A stretch of 64,000 bases of DNA, taken from Straminergon stramineum. Its lineage: Eukaryota > Streptophyta > Bryopsida > Hypnales > Calliergonaceae. How positions within the stretch are numbered: position 1 is the first letter of the stretch; every line of letters begins with the position of its first letter. The notes below the pieces were generated by a model. That model had not been told where the DNA came from, did not search any database, and saw only the letters and a program-made list of their open reading frames with translations. The DNA lies in the NCBI GenBank assembly GCA_963920665.1, contig OY987265.1, forward strand, positions 14,079,001 to 14,143,000, written 5' to 3'. This document shows positions 12,501 through 24,600 of this stretch, in pieces. A program made the translations under genes and the position numbers.

Positions 12501-13679
12501 GATTTCTTGTGTACGTTGAACGGACACTTGGTCCTTTAGGGGTTAAAGTGCTGCATTTTTATGTAGCAATGCACTAATTTTCATTAATTCTTAGGATTTC
12601 AAATTTTCAAAACATCACTTCTTAAATTGTGACTTAATATTTTGCATAAGTAAAATTTAAATAGATAGAACATCTCATCAATTACTTGAGAAAATTTGAA
12701 AATTTGAAAAATATTTTTTGGCTGCAAGTTACAATATACTAGTTCCTAAACAAGCAACTGAATTCACTATAAATGATTGGATGAGCTACATACTCCCAGA
12801 AGAATTATTATAGAAGGTGCTAAGTTGTTAGGAACCTGATTTTAGGACCTAACAACAATTCACTTATTCATGCACTCATTTGAAGTTTTGAACTAATTCG
12901 CAAGTGATGTAAGCATGACTTGGTCGCTAATCTTTGAATGAATATGAGTTTTTCTAGCTTACCTTCAATAGTGTTATACAATGCAACTGCACGAGAAATT
13001 CACACTTACTGATAAACGTTGATCTCAACAAATCTACCTCTTGTGTACCCAAATTGATCTCTCCACACCTTAAACTGATCTCCTAAAACTCACATTCCTA
13101 TGTAATAGTTAAAATGCCAGAAAGGGACACAAATAGCATCCTCTATATAGATATGCCTAACCTTAAAAGAACCTGAATTTCATCGAGTTGGATTCGCAAA
13201 TCTCTCTAAAAACAGCACCTTTCATCTTCTATACAGAGAAGCTTAAAATTCTCGGCAGTTCTGTCTCACTAAAATGCCTGAGACGACATGTGTCAAAGTT
13301 CTAATTCCAACAATGACAATCATCGTACCTCATGGCGGACGATGGGATGGAATTCCTTAATGCCTTGCAAGGTGGTCCGGAGGGCAGGAATGGACTCGGG
13401 GTCCTGCATTTGACCGAGCGAGAACGCCGCCTCGTGCGCAAGCAAGCTGGACTCGTCACTCAGGGCCATACAAAGCGCTTCTCGTGACCCCGCACCCTTC
13501 CGATTCCGCAACGACAAGATGGCACGCCATCGCAATGCGACAGGCATCAACGTATCTAGCAAGCAACGCCCTAGAAACGACACCATGTCGTCCATGTCTG
13601 ACGCGTTGCTAGCAGGTGAGCCACTGGACAACATTGGCATCGGAGGAGGTTGCATCACCACGGACGAGGCGGCTGCCAT
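9504..13679 (-). CDS. DOHH: Deoxyhypusine hydroxylase, 332 aa, five exons
   Basis: DOHH performs the second step of hypusine formation on eIF5A in the cytosol, using a di-iron centre held by HEAT-like repeats. Exons: 13679-13329, 11726-11509, 11203-11065, 10934-10808, 9667-9504. Together they make 999 nt ending in TAA. All four iron-binding His-Glu pairs are present: LLAHEAAF (H82-E83), [10 protein letters not shown] (H116-E117), LLKHEVAYVL (H235-E236) and [10 protein letters not shown] (H268-E269). The protein is a little longer than usual because of about 30 extra N-terminal residues rich in Ser/Pro/Met. The ATG at 13679 is the only good in-frame start. Intron 3 begins with GC (CATGAG|GCATGC), the other three with GT. 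Introns 1 (1602 bp) and 4 (1140 bp) hold inverted-repeat elements. The product identity is firm. The exon edges come from splice signals plus protein continuity. Confidence 0.95.
9794..9934. mobile_element. Foldback MITE in DOHH intron 4 (TAAGGTA ends)
   Basis: The left arm (9794-9848) and the reverse complement of the right arm (about 9883-9934) match over about 53 bp with scattered mismatches, starting TAAGGTAGTAATACC and TAAGGTAGGAATACC. The centre contains a small secondary hairpin (GTCATTT...AAATGAC). Its outer TAAGGTA/TACCTTA resembles the ends of the ~520-bp repeat at 2798 and 16471, so the two may share a transposase. Confidence 0.8.
10250..10391. mobile_element. Foldback MITE in DOHH intron 4 with a 10-bp direct flank duplication
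   Basis: CTCAATTATG occurs at 10240-10249 and again at 10392-10401. Between them two arms of about 60 bp are inverted copies of each other: AATTGCAAAGCAAG on the left, CTTGCTTTGCAATT on the right, followed inward by further matching blocks. The structure is that of a small non-autonomous element with a target-site duplication. A duplication of 9-10 bp is typical of Mutator-like elements. Confidence 0.8.
12063..12550. mobile_element. Terminal-inverted-repeat element in DOHH intron 1
   Basis: AACCCCTAATGGACC at 12069-12083 faces its inverted copy GGTCCTTTAGGGGTT at 12530-12544 (14 of 15 match). The inversion extends outward to CACTT at 12063 and AAGTG ending at 12550. The interior is about 440 bp without a frame. 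No clean target duplication is visible, so the superfamily is open. Confidence 0.6.
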
Positions 13680-13711
13680 TGTTGCTAAAATAATCTCCTC
13701 TCACAGAAAAG

Positions 13712-14130
13712 CTCACCCTAAACACCAAGGATACTCACACCTAAATCCTAGAATAGACATTGCCATAAAAAATTGTCTGAAAATTGTGTCCTGGAAGCAC
13801 CTCGAAACAAAGTAATTTCCGAAGACAAGTGCACTAAATGTCACGATCGAAAGAAGAGTACACGCACGCAGAATCTTATAAATCTCATGACACAACAATC
13901 TCACCCTAAGCACAATACTTGCTCTTAAAACCTAACACAAAAATTGCCATACAAAATTGTCCGAAAATTGTGTCCCGGAACACGAGGAAACAAAATTTTG
14001 GACACAAGGGCACTAAACATCAAGATAGATAGAAATAAGTATCCATAGACGCAAATCCTTAGTATTCCAGCACAACAATCACACTCTAAACACAAAACTT
14101 AAAATTTAAACCACAGCATACAACATGCCT
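13712..14130. repeat. ~189-bp tandem duplication just upstream of the DOHH start
   Basis: CTCACCCTAA begins copies at 13712 and 13900, and a related CACACTCTAAAC begins a partial third copy at 14090, giving periods of 188 and 190 bp. Shared landmarks include AAAATTGTGTCC and CACAACAATC. The copies are considerably diverged. The array starts 33 bp upstream of the DOHH ATG on the minus strand, so it lies in the 5' leader and promoter. Confidence 0.8.
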
Positions 14131-16470
14131 TCAAAATTATCACAAACAAACGCTTGTCTCGTGAAAAATTGTCTCCACAAACAATTGCTGGACAAACATC
14201 CTCGGATTTTCAGGCTGGAAATAAATGAGCGGAGAGTAATTCAATTCACAAGGCAAGAAATCTCTGTCATGCACTCGACGCAGCGTTTGGGCTGCGGATC
14301 CAGCGACCACGGTGGATCGTGTTGGCGACATTTCTCGAGAAGCGAAAGGAGACGACGGTGGGGAGCTTGAAGGGAGATCGAGTCCGGCAAGCGAGTGACG
14401 GTTACTGCAACTACCGCAATTCGGTTACCATCCTTCTTTCTTCCTGGCCTTTCTTTTTCTCCGACCATCCTTTTCTTTTCAATTTTTGTTTCGTATTTTT
14501 GGGTCCTCAAATGTAAGGTTCACTACACCTAAATGCGTCTCAAAAGACAATTGAGCATTCTTCTGCTCATTAATTTGCCTCAATTTTTTGGATCTTGTTA
14601 GAGGTCAAAAGAAGGTTCTAGATTCTTTTCTTTTACATTTTTTTACATTACATGAATAAACTGCGAATTCTGAAATTCGGTTGAAAATAGATGTATCTAA
14701 TGTTCATGTATTGTAGACTCTCATGAATAGAGGTTGCACATTCTAGGCAAGAATATGTAGGGTTCAATATTCAAAAGGTGTCACAATAAGGTGTGGTGAT
14801 CCAATCTATTACCACCTAAATTCTAATTCTACTTTTATGTATCTAAGGTGTTCATTTTTGTTTTGAAATGTATCTCTAAGGAACATAAGAGATGAGAGGG
14901 ATAATAGGTCGGTTCACCTTAATCATCATTATTATAATACAAGAATTACCTTCGAATCAAAAAACAACACTAAAATCAAGACATGAAAGCCTAGGAGAGT
15001 CTAGTTTTGATTATGATACATAAAATAATACTTTGAAATTTTATGACTTATTTGCCTACAATGTCTAAATGATGCATGCAAAAAAATGTTGGAATTCTCT
15101 TGAAAATAAGATTTAATAAAAAGAATTTATAATTTACAAGAGTAAATATGCTCACAAGTTGCTATTAGTGTTGATTAGGGGAGTACTTATCTTATCAATT
15201 TTGGCAATTTATATGAAGTATTTTTGGTGATTTTAGTAAGTAAGCTATAATAAATTTTGGCAATTTACAGAAAATCAACTAATTTGCTTCAAAATCAAGC
15301 TAAATAGTACTCCTTATCATTCTCTTCCATCAGTTCCGATTGGCTTGTACCTAGACCAAATTGGGTTGAAACCGTTAGCAATATTTAGTTTCAAAAAAGA
15401 ATGGTTACCTCTCATTGTCTTTTCCTCAATCCACCCCAACTCTCCAATTCTATAAAACAAACAAATTTAAAGTGGGATAATTTCTTATTAGTTTATTAGT
15501 CAATTTGATGTTGGCTACATGACTAAAAACATGGATAAGATGACCAAATTTAAATGAACTTCATCCAAAATTTGGAAAAATTTGGATGAAGTTGAATAAT
15601 TTTAGATAATTTTTTCTCTATGCCAAAATGATCTTCCGGGTCCCCTAAATTTTTTTGTCTCTTTATCACTAGAAATTGCCTTCTAGCTAATCATATTTAG
15701 GAAGCACATGCTTACCTTTGAAAGTGCTACAAAAGACAATGAAGTTGTTGCAAATGGCACCAAATTAATTTTTAGCACAATGTAGCAGCTTATCTCTAAT
15801 ATCTAACTCACAAATTATTAATACCTCTAAAATTTTCCTAAAAATTTGAATTTAAAAAAAAAAATTCTTCAATTGTGAAATTTTCATTTTCATTTACGTC
15901 TCAGAATTGAATAGGTAGGAAAAACAAGAATTGCAAATTAAATTGAAGATAGTTGGCATTATACTAAATAATAATGATATTTAGTGTTATGTACACTATT
16001 GGTAAGTGATTTTCAAAATTTTCCAATTTAAACTTTCACAATTCCAATTGAGACTTTAGAGACCAATTTAGACTTTTTGAGAACTTAGAAAGCCTCTGTT
16101 GACTTCAAAATTTAGATTTCTGTGAGATACACGTGAGATTTTTAGCATAGATGCTAATCATCTGCTAATCTATATAGAAAGCTTTATTCATGTTCTTGTG
16201 ATAATTCTTGAAAATTTTATAATTTTTTTTTCTATTTCAATGTCAAAGCTAGAAACTAAAAATATATCCTAAAAAAATATTGATCGATTGATAAAAAAAA
16301 TTACAATTTTTTTTCTAGAACGTTCTCACCATAGGGATTTTAAATTTTAAATTAAAAAAAAGGTTTTTTAGTGATTTAGATTTTTCTTTCATCCTATACC
16401 ACCTTCCAAATTATAATCTTTTTATTAGGTTTAAATTTTTTTCAAGTAACCTTGACCCATTTTCCACATA
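14131..16470. other. Gap: AT-rich spacer between divergent DOHH and VPS39
   Basis: No coding region recognised. The first 400 bases include a pyrimidine-rich tract (14430-14500). A hairpin lies at 15557-15593 (AACTTCATCC...GGATGAAGTT). A stretch at about 15615-15660 (CCAAAATGATCTTCC) matches the left end of the Stowaway-like element at 26494 and is probably a fragment of a relative. Confidence 0.6.
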
Positions 16471-16988
16471 TTAAGGTAAACCTGCCTATGACAGACAGAA
16501 TGAGTGGTTTGAATTGTTGCCATTAGCAAAATGATTCAGATTTTTTTCCATACATAGACATATGTGAGAATTGAAGGAAGCAATTGAAAATTTATTTCTT
16601 TGACAAACTAAGAATTTTTGAAGAGTACAACCCAATTGGCCCAACAGAGTTTGTAGACTACCCCAAATCAGCAAAAAGGGTTTCCATAATGGTCATCTTA
16701 CCACCTAAAGCAGTCACAACATTTTCTAACATGGCCATGACATGAAGGAATACAAGATTAACTTTTTATGACCAATTTACACTTGAATGGTGTACGTGTT
16801 CTATGACAGTCACTAATAACTCCATAAACATCTCCCAAGACAAGATTATGGCCACAAATTAGCCTAATGTAGTCCGAATCTCATTTCTCAGAAAAAAATC
16901 TCACATGGGTTGGTGTAAGACTCTAATGGGTGGTTTTCTAGATGATTGCATTAGGTAGTTTGCCTATCATGGGTTGGTTTACCTTAAC
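16471..16988 (+). repeat. Dispersed ~520-bp repeat, copy 2, with 12-bp terminal inverted repeats
   Basis: Aligns with 2798-3326 in direct orientation. Here the ends are better kept: TTAAGGTAAACC at the left and its exact inverse GGTTTACCTTAA at the right. This marks it as a non-autonomous TIR transposon whose insertion probably targets TTA/TAA. No protein is encoded. Confidence 0.85.
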
Positions 16989-17290
16989 TAAACTACATAA
17001 ATTATATGGCATACATGTTTTGTTTTTTCTAAAAATGATGAAAGACAAAATCTCATCTTTGAATTGGGAAGGACTAAAAACACTACTTTTGAAATTTTAG
17101 GCACATTGAACTTGCAATTCGTGGTGCTTTTCACTCTAAATTTTTTTTTGAAGATGTACCTAAACAAATAAATTGAAGGATTGTACATACAATAGGATTT
17201 ACTAGATAATAAATATACATGAAGATTTTACTTTCTTTATGTACCAATATTTTGAAGTAGTTTCAGATTTTAAAATACTATGAATTAATG

Positions 17291-17410
17291 GTATGTTCGC
17301 ACTTGGTGTTAGGGGGTGTGTTTCCAACATGAATCTAGTCCAAAAGTTGGTCTAAGTTCGTTCCTAAGATCCTCAGTAACAACATTCTTTAACACCAAGT
17401 GTGAACATAC
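17291..17410. repeat. 120-bp inverted-repeat element
   Basis: GTATGTTCGCACTTGGTGTTA (17291-17311) faces its inverse at 17390-17410 with one mismatch. A similar half-motif (GTATGTATGCGCTTGGTAAG) occurs at about 17482. It looks like a small MITE. The rest of 16989-17700 is AT-rich without genes. Confidence 0.65.
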
Positions 17411-18304
17411 ACTAAGGGCTAATCTTCATACTTATTTTTACCAACTATATTTATAGAGATACTCCTCTTTGAATATTATTAGTATGTATGCGCTTGGTAA
17501 GAATATTCATCATATGGAAAAACTTAAAGCATTCTTAAATCAATCAGTGTAGGGTTTTCTATCCTTATAATTATTAGTGCACCGGGAAATAACCCTGTCC
17601 TCTCAATCAATCAGAAAGCACCACGTGGCAATATTGAGGCTCGTGTGCCAGGTTGCTAACCAGACCTAATTCAGTAAAATGTACTCAGAAGGTACATTGT
17701 ACGACCAAAATGTAGTCTCCGGTTAAGAAAATTGCCATCCAGGACAATTGCCTTCCAAACTCTTCAGACAGTCTCCCTTGCGAGCTTCAGTTGTTGCAGA
17801 GCAGAATCGCATTCGATCTGCCGGCGAATCCAAGTCGATGATCGCCAGCTTCCACAGCTCGAATTCGCCTCCCCGGTATGCTTGCTTCTCCCTTTCACTG
17901 GAGGTTATCAGAAATTCCATGATGTCAAGTTCGGTGAATTTGTGATTGCTCTGATATGGCAGTCGAAGGAAATCGATTCTTAAGAGTGTCGCAATTCACA
18001 AATCCCAGGTCGGGGTTAGGGTAGAGGTCTTCCGGCCTCTTCAGCTCCGCTCCCAATAATTCATTTCTCATTGCAGAAGCGGGCTCTAATTTCTGATTTA
18101 AGAGGAGGTCACGATGCTTCCCTCACGAATTTCCGCCATTTTGCAATGCATCCCATCCTGTTTGTTGAATTTAGCAGTTTTGGATCAGCTACAGATTGAT
18201 AGATTGGACATTGGAGATTTTCTCGTGAGCTTTTGGTTAGAAGAATTGTAAAGAATAATGAGACTGTTGCGAAAGATTGGATTGCCACAGTGAGTATCTT
18301 AGAG

Positions 18305-18570
18305 ACTCTAAACCCTAGATTAGTATTCTCCGTTTCTTCTCTGTATTTATACCACTGTGTTTTGGCGGATTCTGATGAAGGATTGGCTCAAGGCTGGTGA
18401 AGAAGGATGATACTGTTGCCACATTGAGTTTTCTAGCGACTCTAAGCCCTAATTTTGCATTCTCCGGGTTTTCCTTTTGCATTGTCACCACTTTTCTCAT
18501 CGCTTAGTTTGCTGCTTCTCAATCAGATGAAGCTTTGGGGAGTCCGATGAAGGGTGAAAGAGAGTGACGT
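18305..18570 (+). repeat. Imperfect 134-bp tandem duplication in the VPS39 5' leader
   Basis: ACTCTAAACCCTAG at 18305 and ACTCTAAGCCCTAA at 18439 start two related segments that both continue into ATTCTCCG and a T/C-rich run, and both precede a GATGAAG motif. The pair lies between about 340 and 70 bp upstream of the VPS39 start codon. The region 17700-18642 probably holds the promoter and leader of that gene. Confidence 0.55.
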
Positions 18571-18642
18571 TGATTGGGTTACCAGATCCTGATCCAGCAA
18601 TCCGTTCCTTTACTGACCTAAGAGTTTCCCGCTTGGAGAGCC

Positions 18643-21600
18643 ATGGTTCACAATGCGTTTGATTTAGTTCAGATCCTTAAGGACTGTCCCGTGAAGATCG
18701 AAAGTGTGGGGCTATGGGGCTCCCGACTTCTTGTGGGTTGCATGGACGGATCATTGCGGATGTATGTGCCAGAATTTATAGACGACCCTTCTTCATTCAA
18801 GGAGGCTGATCTCTCGTCTGCGTCCTATATTCTCAAAGATACTCGAATTGGCTTTGCAAAGAAGGCGGTGACGTCCATGAACGTCTTGCAATCGCGGAAC
18901 TTGCTGATTTCGCTCTCGGACACGGTTGCGATTCATTCTTTGCCGGAATTCGACGTCGTTGCGTACCTGAGGAAGACGACGGGTGCGAATTTGTATGCGT
19001 GGGATGAGCAGCGAGGGATGCTTGCCGTTGCGAAAGCCAAGCGAGTTTTTATCTACAAATATGATGGTACCTGAGAATTCTGTTTCATTATTTTGGTTTT
19101 ACAATCATTGGTGTGGAGATTCTTCTAAATATGCGATGTTTCGAACTCAAATAAAAGTAATTCTGGACCAAGTTACTCTCTCCTGTGTCCTTAGTGTGGA
19201 TTCCGAAATACGGTGGGCACCCTAAACCCTAAACCCATTGAAGCAAAGGTGTGTGAATAGTGTTGTCATGATTCTAAATAGGAGGATGCAAGATGATTGG
19301 CGCTGTAATAAATAGCTCAAAAAAAGCGGTCCACGCCCACGCTAGATAGACTTAAGAGTGTTGTGCTTAGAAATAATGCTCAAATGTGAGGCATCCAACA
19401 ACATGTAAATATAGCCGCTCAGCCCTAAATTCATAGTAGAGTATTTGAAAGTATTGAGTCTGACTTAGAAACGAGAAATCAGAATTCTGGTTCTTAAAAT
19501 GTCATCGGAAATTTCAGTGATTTTTGGTAGAAAAAATTACGAACTAAAATTTTGGGCGAGCGTTGACAGGCCTTTTGATGGTTTGGAAAATAGTCTCGAT
19601 TAGTTAAGTTCAAGTTTTCTTTGGTTATTGTCTCTCTCAAGATATCTAAACGATGCTTGAACTGGCAGGTTTTTTTTTTTTTTGTTTCTGCAATCCCTGG
19701 ACCATGTCAACATTGTTTCCCTTTGTTCATTCTAATGTGCCCTTGTTTCAGGAAATAAGGATTTCGAAGAGGTGAAGGATCTACCAGCTCCTGATGTAAT
19801 CAAGTGCATGGCCTGGGTTGGAGACTCACTATGTCTAGGGATCAGACGTGAGTATGTCATTCTTAACATCTCCACTGGTGCAAGTTTTGATGTCTTTCCC
19901 TGTGGCAGACACGCGAATCCTCTTGCAGTGTCACTTCCAAACGGAGAGCTCTTGCTTGGAAAGGTACCGCTTTTGGATGGATAGCTCTTGCCCGTGAAGT
20001 TTTGTTTTATGAACACCATGTAGTCTCTGTTCTTCATTTGAAACTGCCTGTTCGATTCGTCCAATTATGATTATAAATTGAACTTGACATATTTGTGTAT
20101 TGCTAAGCCAGCATTAATCTATGTCTCATGTGTCATTTGTGTACTGATTGTGAGGGCTTGCTAAGGCCGCTTATCTCTGCAGGACAATATTGGAGTCATA
20201 GTGGATCGCAATGGCAAGTTGTCACATTCCGGTGGTCAGAACTTAAGTTGGTCAGAATCGCCCAGCAGTGTTGTCATTCAGCTTCCGTATGCCCTGGCCC
20301 GATTGTCCCGTTTCATTGAGGTCCCTCCCTTTTCCAAATAAGTGTTCGATCTTGCATGAGTTGTTTCACTTCATCTTTTCTTTTCTTTTCCTTTTTCAAT
20401 GCCTTCTAGAAATTGCAACACAAGATTGTGGACATGCTTCGAATTTCTCGGTTTTATGGTTAAAGCATCTGACTTTCAATATCATTTGCAGGTAAGATCG
20501 TTGAGAGCCCCATTTGGGTTAGTCCAGACACTTCCTCTTCGTGACTCCCAAGTGGTACTCGCTACTGAGTTAGGCATAATTGCGGCGTCTGACCACTCAA
20601 TATACCGCCTCCAGCCAGTTCCCATTGGAGTACAGGTATAATCTTAATTCATTGAAGCAATTGCTATGCCGCATTCGTTCTTGTCGTGGGTGAAGTTTCC
20701 ATGTTACTGTAGATGCTTGCTTGGTGCTCTGAATGCGAGTTATAGTTTTTGGGTGCATATTTTGTTGGGCAACCATACTAGAAGTGCCAGTCATGTTCTG
20801 TGAAATCTCTTTGACCATGTTGTACCGATTAATTGTTTTCGAGTCTACCTGAAAGTTTTCGCAATTATCTTGCAGGTTGTTCAATTGGCAGCCTCTGGGA
20901 ACTTTGAGGATGCTCTGGCTTTGTGCAAGCTGTTACCACCGGAAGATGCTGCTTTACGGGTCTCTAAAGAAGATGCCATCCACATAAGGTAATACTTGCT
21001 GCTTCTCTCATTTAGAGACGCTAAAGTAGTGCTTGCCTATGTTTCAATAGGTATACAATTTCATCAGTTGCTTAGAGATTGCAGAGTTTCTGAAGCACAC
21101 ATTATGTGTTTTCGGAACCATTTTCTTCATTGTTTAAGTTTTTGCTAAATCCCCATATTAAAACCTTATGAAATTTTCTCCTTGCTAGCTTTTTATGCAT
21201 GAGGCTAGTCAAGCGAGGTTATGAGGCCTTTTCCTCGATTTTGAGTAGCTGGGCCTACAGAATGCTAATTGGTATTTAATTGTGTTGCATTTGATTGTAT
21301 TGTTACTTAGTGAGCAGTTTTTGAGCACCACATGCTTCAGCACATTATAGATGGTCTTACGATGAAAATAGGTGTTTCAAAGTGATTTTTGTGATTCAAT
21401 ATTTGCAATCTGGAGTGTTGATTATTTTCTTTCAATATGAATGAATGCAGGTATGGTCAATATTTGTTTGGACAGCATCAGTTTGCAGAAGCAATGGAAC
21501 ACTTCGCTGCTTCGTCCCTTGATTTACCCACAATTCTATGTCTGTTCCCCATGATCAAAATCCCAAATGTGGGTGCATCAAAGGACCTTGCAAACGTTAA

Positions 21601-24600
21601 AGAAAGCGAATCTGGTGGTCCATCCCCACTAGGGGCATTAACGCCCTCCACGTCTGAGACTTTAGAGGGTAATACCTTTCATCACTCTTGTAAACCTACT
21701 AGCGAATGTTCATGAAGTGGAAGACGCTGCAGTCCCTTTCTAGCATGATTTATGTTATCGATATACAATTGGATTCATATTATACCTGTTTGCGCTTGGA
21801 GAAGATGCTGGAGACGCTGAGCATGTGCTGCCAAGCACAGAAAGAATGCATATGCTGATGCTTTCTGGTGGATTCTTACTATTGCTGCAGATACTGCGGC
21901 TGCATTGCACAGTCTTGCCTTAAATCAAGGACCTGATGCAAGAGAAACCAGGATTGCGTTAGGAGCTCTTGCAACACTGTTGATGAAGAAAAGGAGTCCT
22001 GTGATTGCAGAAGCGGAGGCCGAAGACACTGAAGCAGCCGTTGCTGCCATGGTTGAGGTTGTTGAAGCCACCCACCGGCGCGGCAAAAGTGTTGACAAGG
22101 TAATTGACTGAAGAATTGTAGTTTACATGGCTGTCCTCTGTGATTTATCTGAATTTTGTTGATTCTATCTAAGAGATTGGAAATATAAGATTTCTAAATT
22201 TTCTGCTTGGTCTCAATTCCCAACAGGAGCGGAGATTCTTCTAAGTCACTAATTTTTCTAACATACTTTTGCGTCGATGGAATGTTATTTTGTGGCAGCA
22301 TGCAGAGCTTGGAGAGGAGAAAAACATTCAGAAACCAACTGCCCGAGAAGTCGCAGTAGTTTTAGACACGGCCTTGGTGCAAGCTCTATTGTCTACTGAC
22401 AATCTATCAATGGCTTCGCAAGTGTTAAGTGGCCCAAATTATGCAGATGTTGGTGCTTGTGAAGACGTCATGCTAGAAGGTAAATCGAAAATTCTAATAC
22501 TGATTGACGAACTTGATTATCTGATAATTCCCTGTTAAAATCTCTTTTATTTATCGGGTTGCTTGTTAATTATTGACGGTCTCTCTTGCAGATGATTCAT
22601 GAACACAACGGTAGACAGTAATTATCATTTTGTTCTCAGTATTTGCAGCTGAGTGATGGACCCCATTCTGATTTCATTCTCAATCCTAGAGATTTGCATT
22701 GGAATTTTTTCAGTTCTGATCGCTGTGCCCATCGATCAGTGTAGTTTCGTTCTTGCCGTTTCACTCAATTTTCCCATTATGTGATTGTATTGTCTTAATA
22801 AATGTTTACAGGTGGACATTATGCCGAGCTCGTTCAGCTCTACAAAAGTAATCATAAACATCGAGAAGCTCTTCTCTTCCTAAACCGTTTGGCCGAACAC
22901 CCAGAGTCTTTTGCTACGGCCCCAAAGAACCCAGAGCAGTTTGGTCCCAAGGCGATTGTTGATTACCTCCAGGTTTGTTTGTGATTCCTCGAATTTGTGT
23001 ATCAGTTAGGTAGTTTCAAGCAAACTCTCAGCTCAACAACCTTACACGAAAACTGCCTAGTAATGCAACACGATTTGCAGCATGCATTTAGTTACAATAT
23101 CTTTAATATTATTTTTGGTTCCCAGCTCTAATGAATCTGTCATTTGCCTTTCTCTCATACATTTTCTTCTCGATGATTGTTATGTTGCCACCTGCAAATC
23201 ACTAGTTTTGTGAAAAAAGGAAGTTCCTAAGGATTACCTGGGTTGTGCTGACAGGCACTGGACAGTGTAGATCATATACTCATCATGGACTGTTCCCAGT
23301 GGCTTCTCAAAAACCACCCTGAGCAAGCACTCAACCTCTTCGTCACTCTGGACCCGCCTCTTCCACCGTCGTTGGTGCTGTCACATCTCAAAACTAATGA
23401 CAAAACCCTACAAATTTCTTACTTGGAACAAGTGATGGAGCGGCGACCAGAGACGAGGTCACTGGATCTTGAAAATCAACTGGTATGAACAAAGATTGTG
23501 CATGCTGTATTATGACTTGTGAATTTATAAGCTAGACTTTTAAAATTTTCTCTATGCCAAGTAAATGGAGGGTTGAGGGATTTTCTCTTTGTGGTATCTC
23601 GTTTGGATGCTTTTGGTAAGGGTTGATTTTGCTGGGTAGGATTCTGAGCCTAGTCTCATAGTGAGCGGTTTTGTGACCTTAGGTACAACTATACTTGACG
23701 AAGGTGCTAGAAGAGCGTTCCGAGCTCATGTCTCAAGATAAGTGGGATGAAAAAAGTCACAGTGAGTCGCGCCAGAAGCTCTTAGCTGCCTTGGACTCTT
23801 CACGATTTAATGCGGAGCGGGTTTTACAGCGCTTGCCTGTTGATGGCCTGTATGAAGAGAGGGCCTTCTTGCTGGGTCGTATGAGGCAGCATCGTCTGGC
23901 TCTTACACTCTATGCGCACAAGGTGTGGCATACTTTATCCTGAATTTTTTTCTTCTCCTATTTCACTAATAGAGAGTATAAATCATCAACCTTTTTGTCA
24001 CTCATCACAAAGACGTTGTATTTGCAGCTCCACGAAGCCGACTTAGCCCTAGCTTACTGTGATCGTGTATATGCTCCTACAAATCCTGGCGTGCATCCAA
24101 ATACGGCCTCACTCGCATCTTTGGCTTTAAGACCCCTTCCAAGGGATCCAGCTACCGCAAATATCTATCTTACACTATTGGAAGTCTATCTCAAGCCTAA
24201 AGCCGCAATACAAGAGTTTGATCGTTCCATTGCCAGTCTTGCTCCTGTGAAGAACACAATCAATCAACGGACTATTTCAATGCCACGTACCAAAGGCATG
24301 AAAAAGATTGCTCAAATAGAAGATGGTAAGCAGCGAGCATTCTTCCTATCCCTTTCTTGTTCTTGGCTTTCGTATTATGCCGTAGGATGTTGGACCTGGA
24401 TTGCTTGCTTTTAATGAAGAGGAGATATGTGTTACAATCAATAGTTCATTGTAGCCCGTCATTTAAAGAGTGAATTTCTTATGTCTTGTAGAATTATGAC
24501 GTACAGGAACAATCGACATTCTGAGGTTGCCATATAGGGTTTGTGAAATTCGAATCAATGAGGATTGTACTGAAGATTATATGGAAGGAGACTTAAGAAT

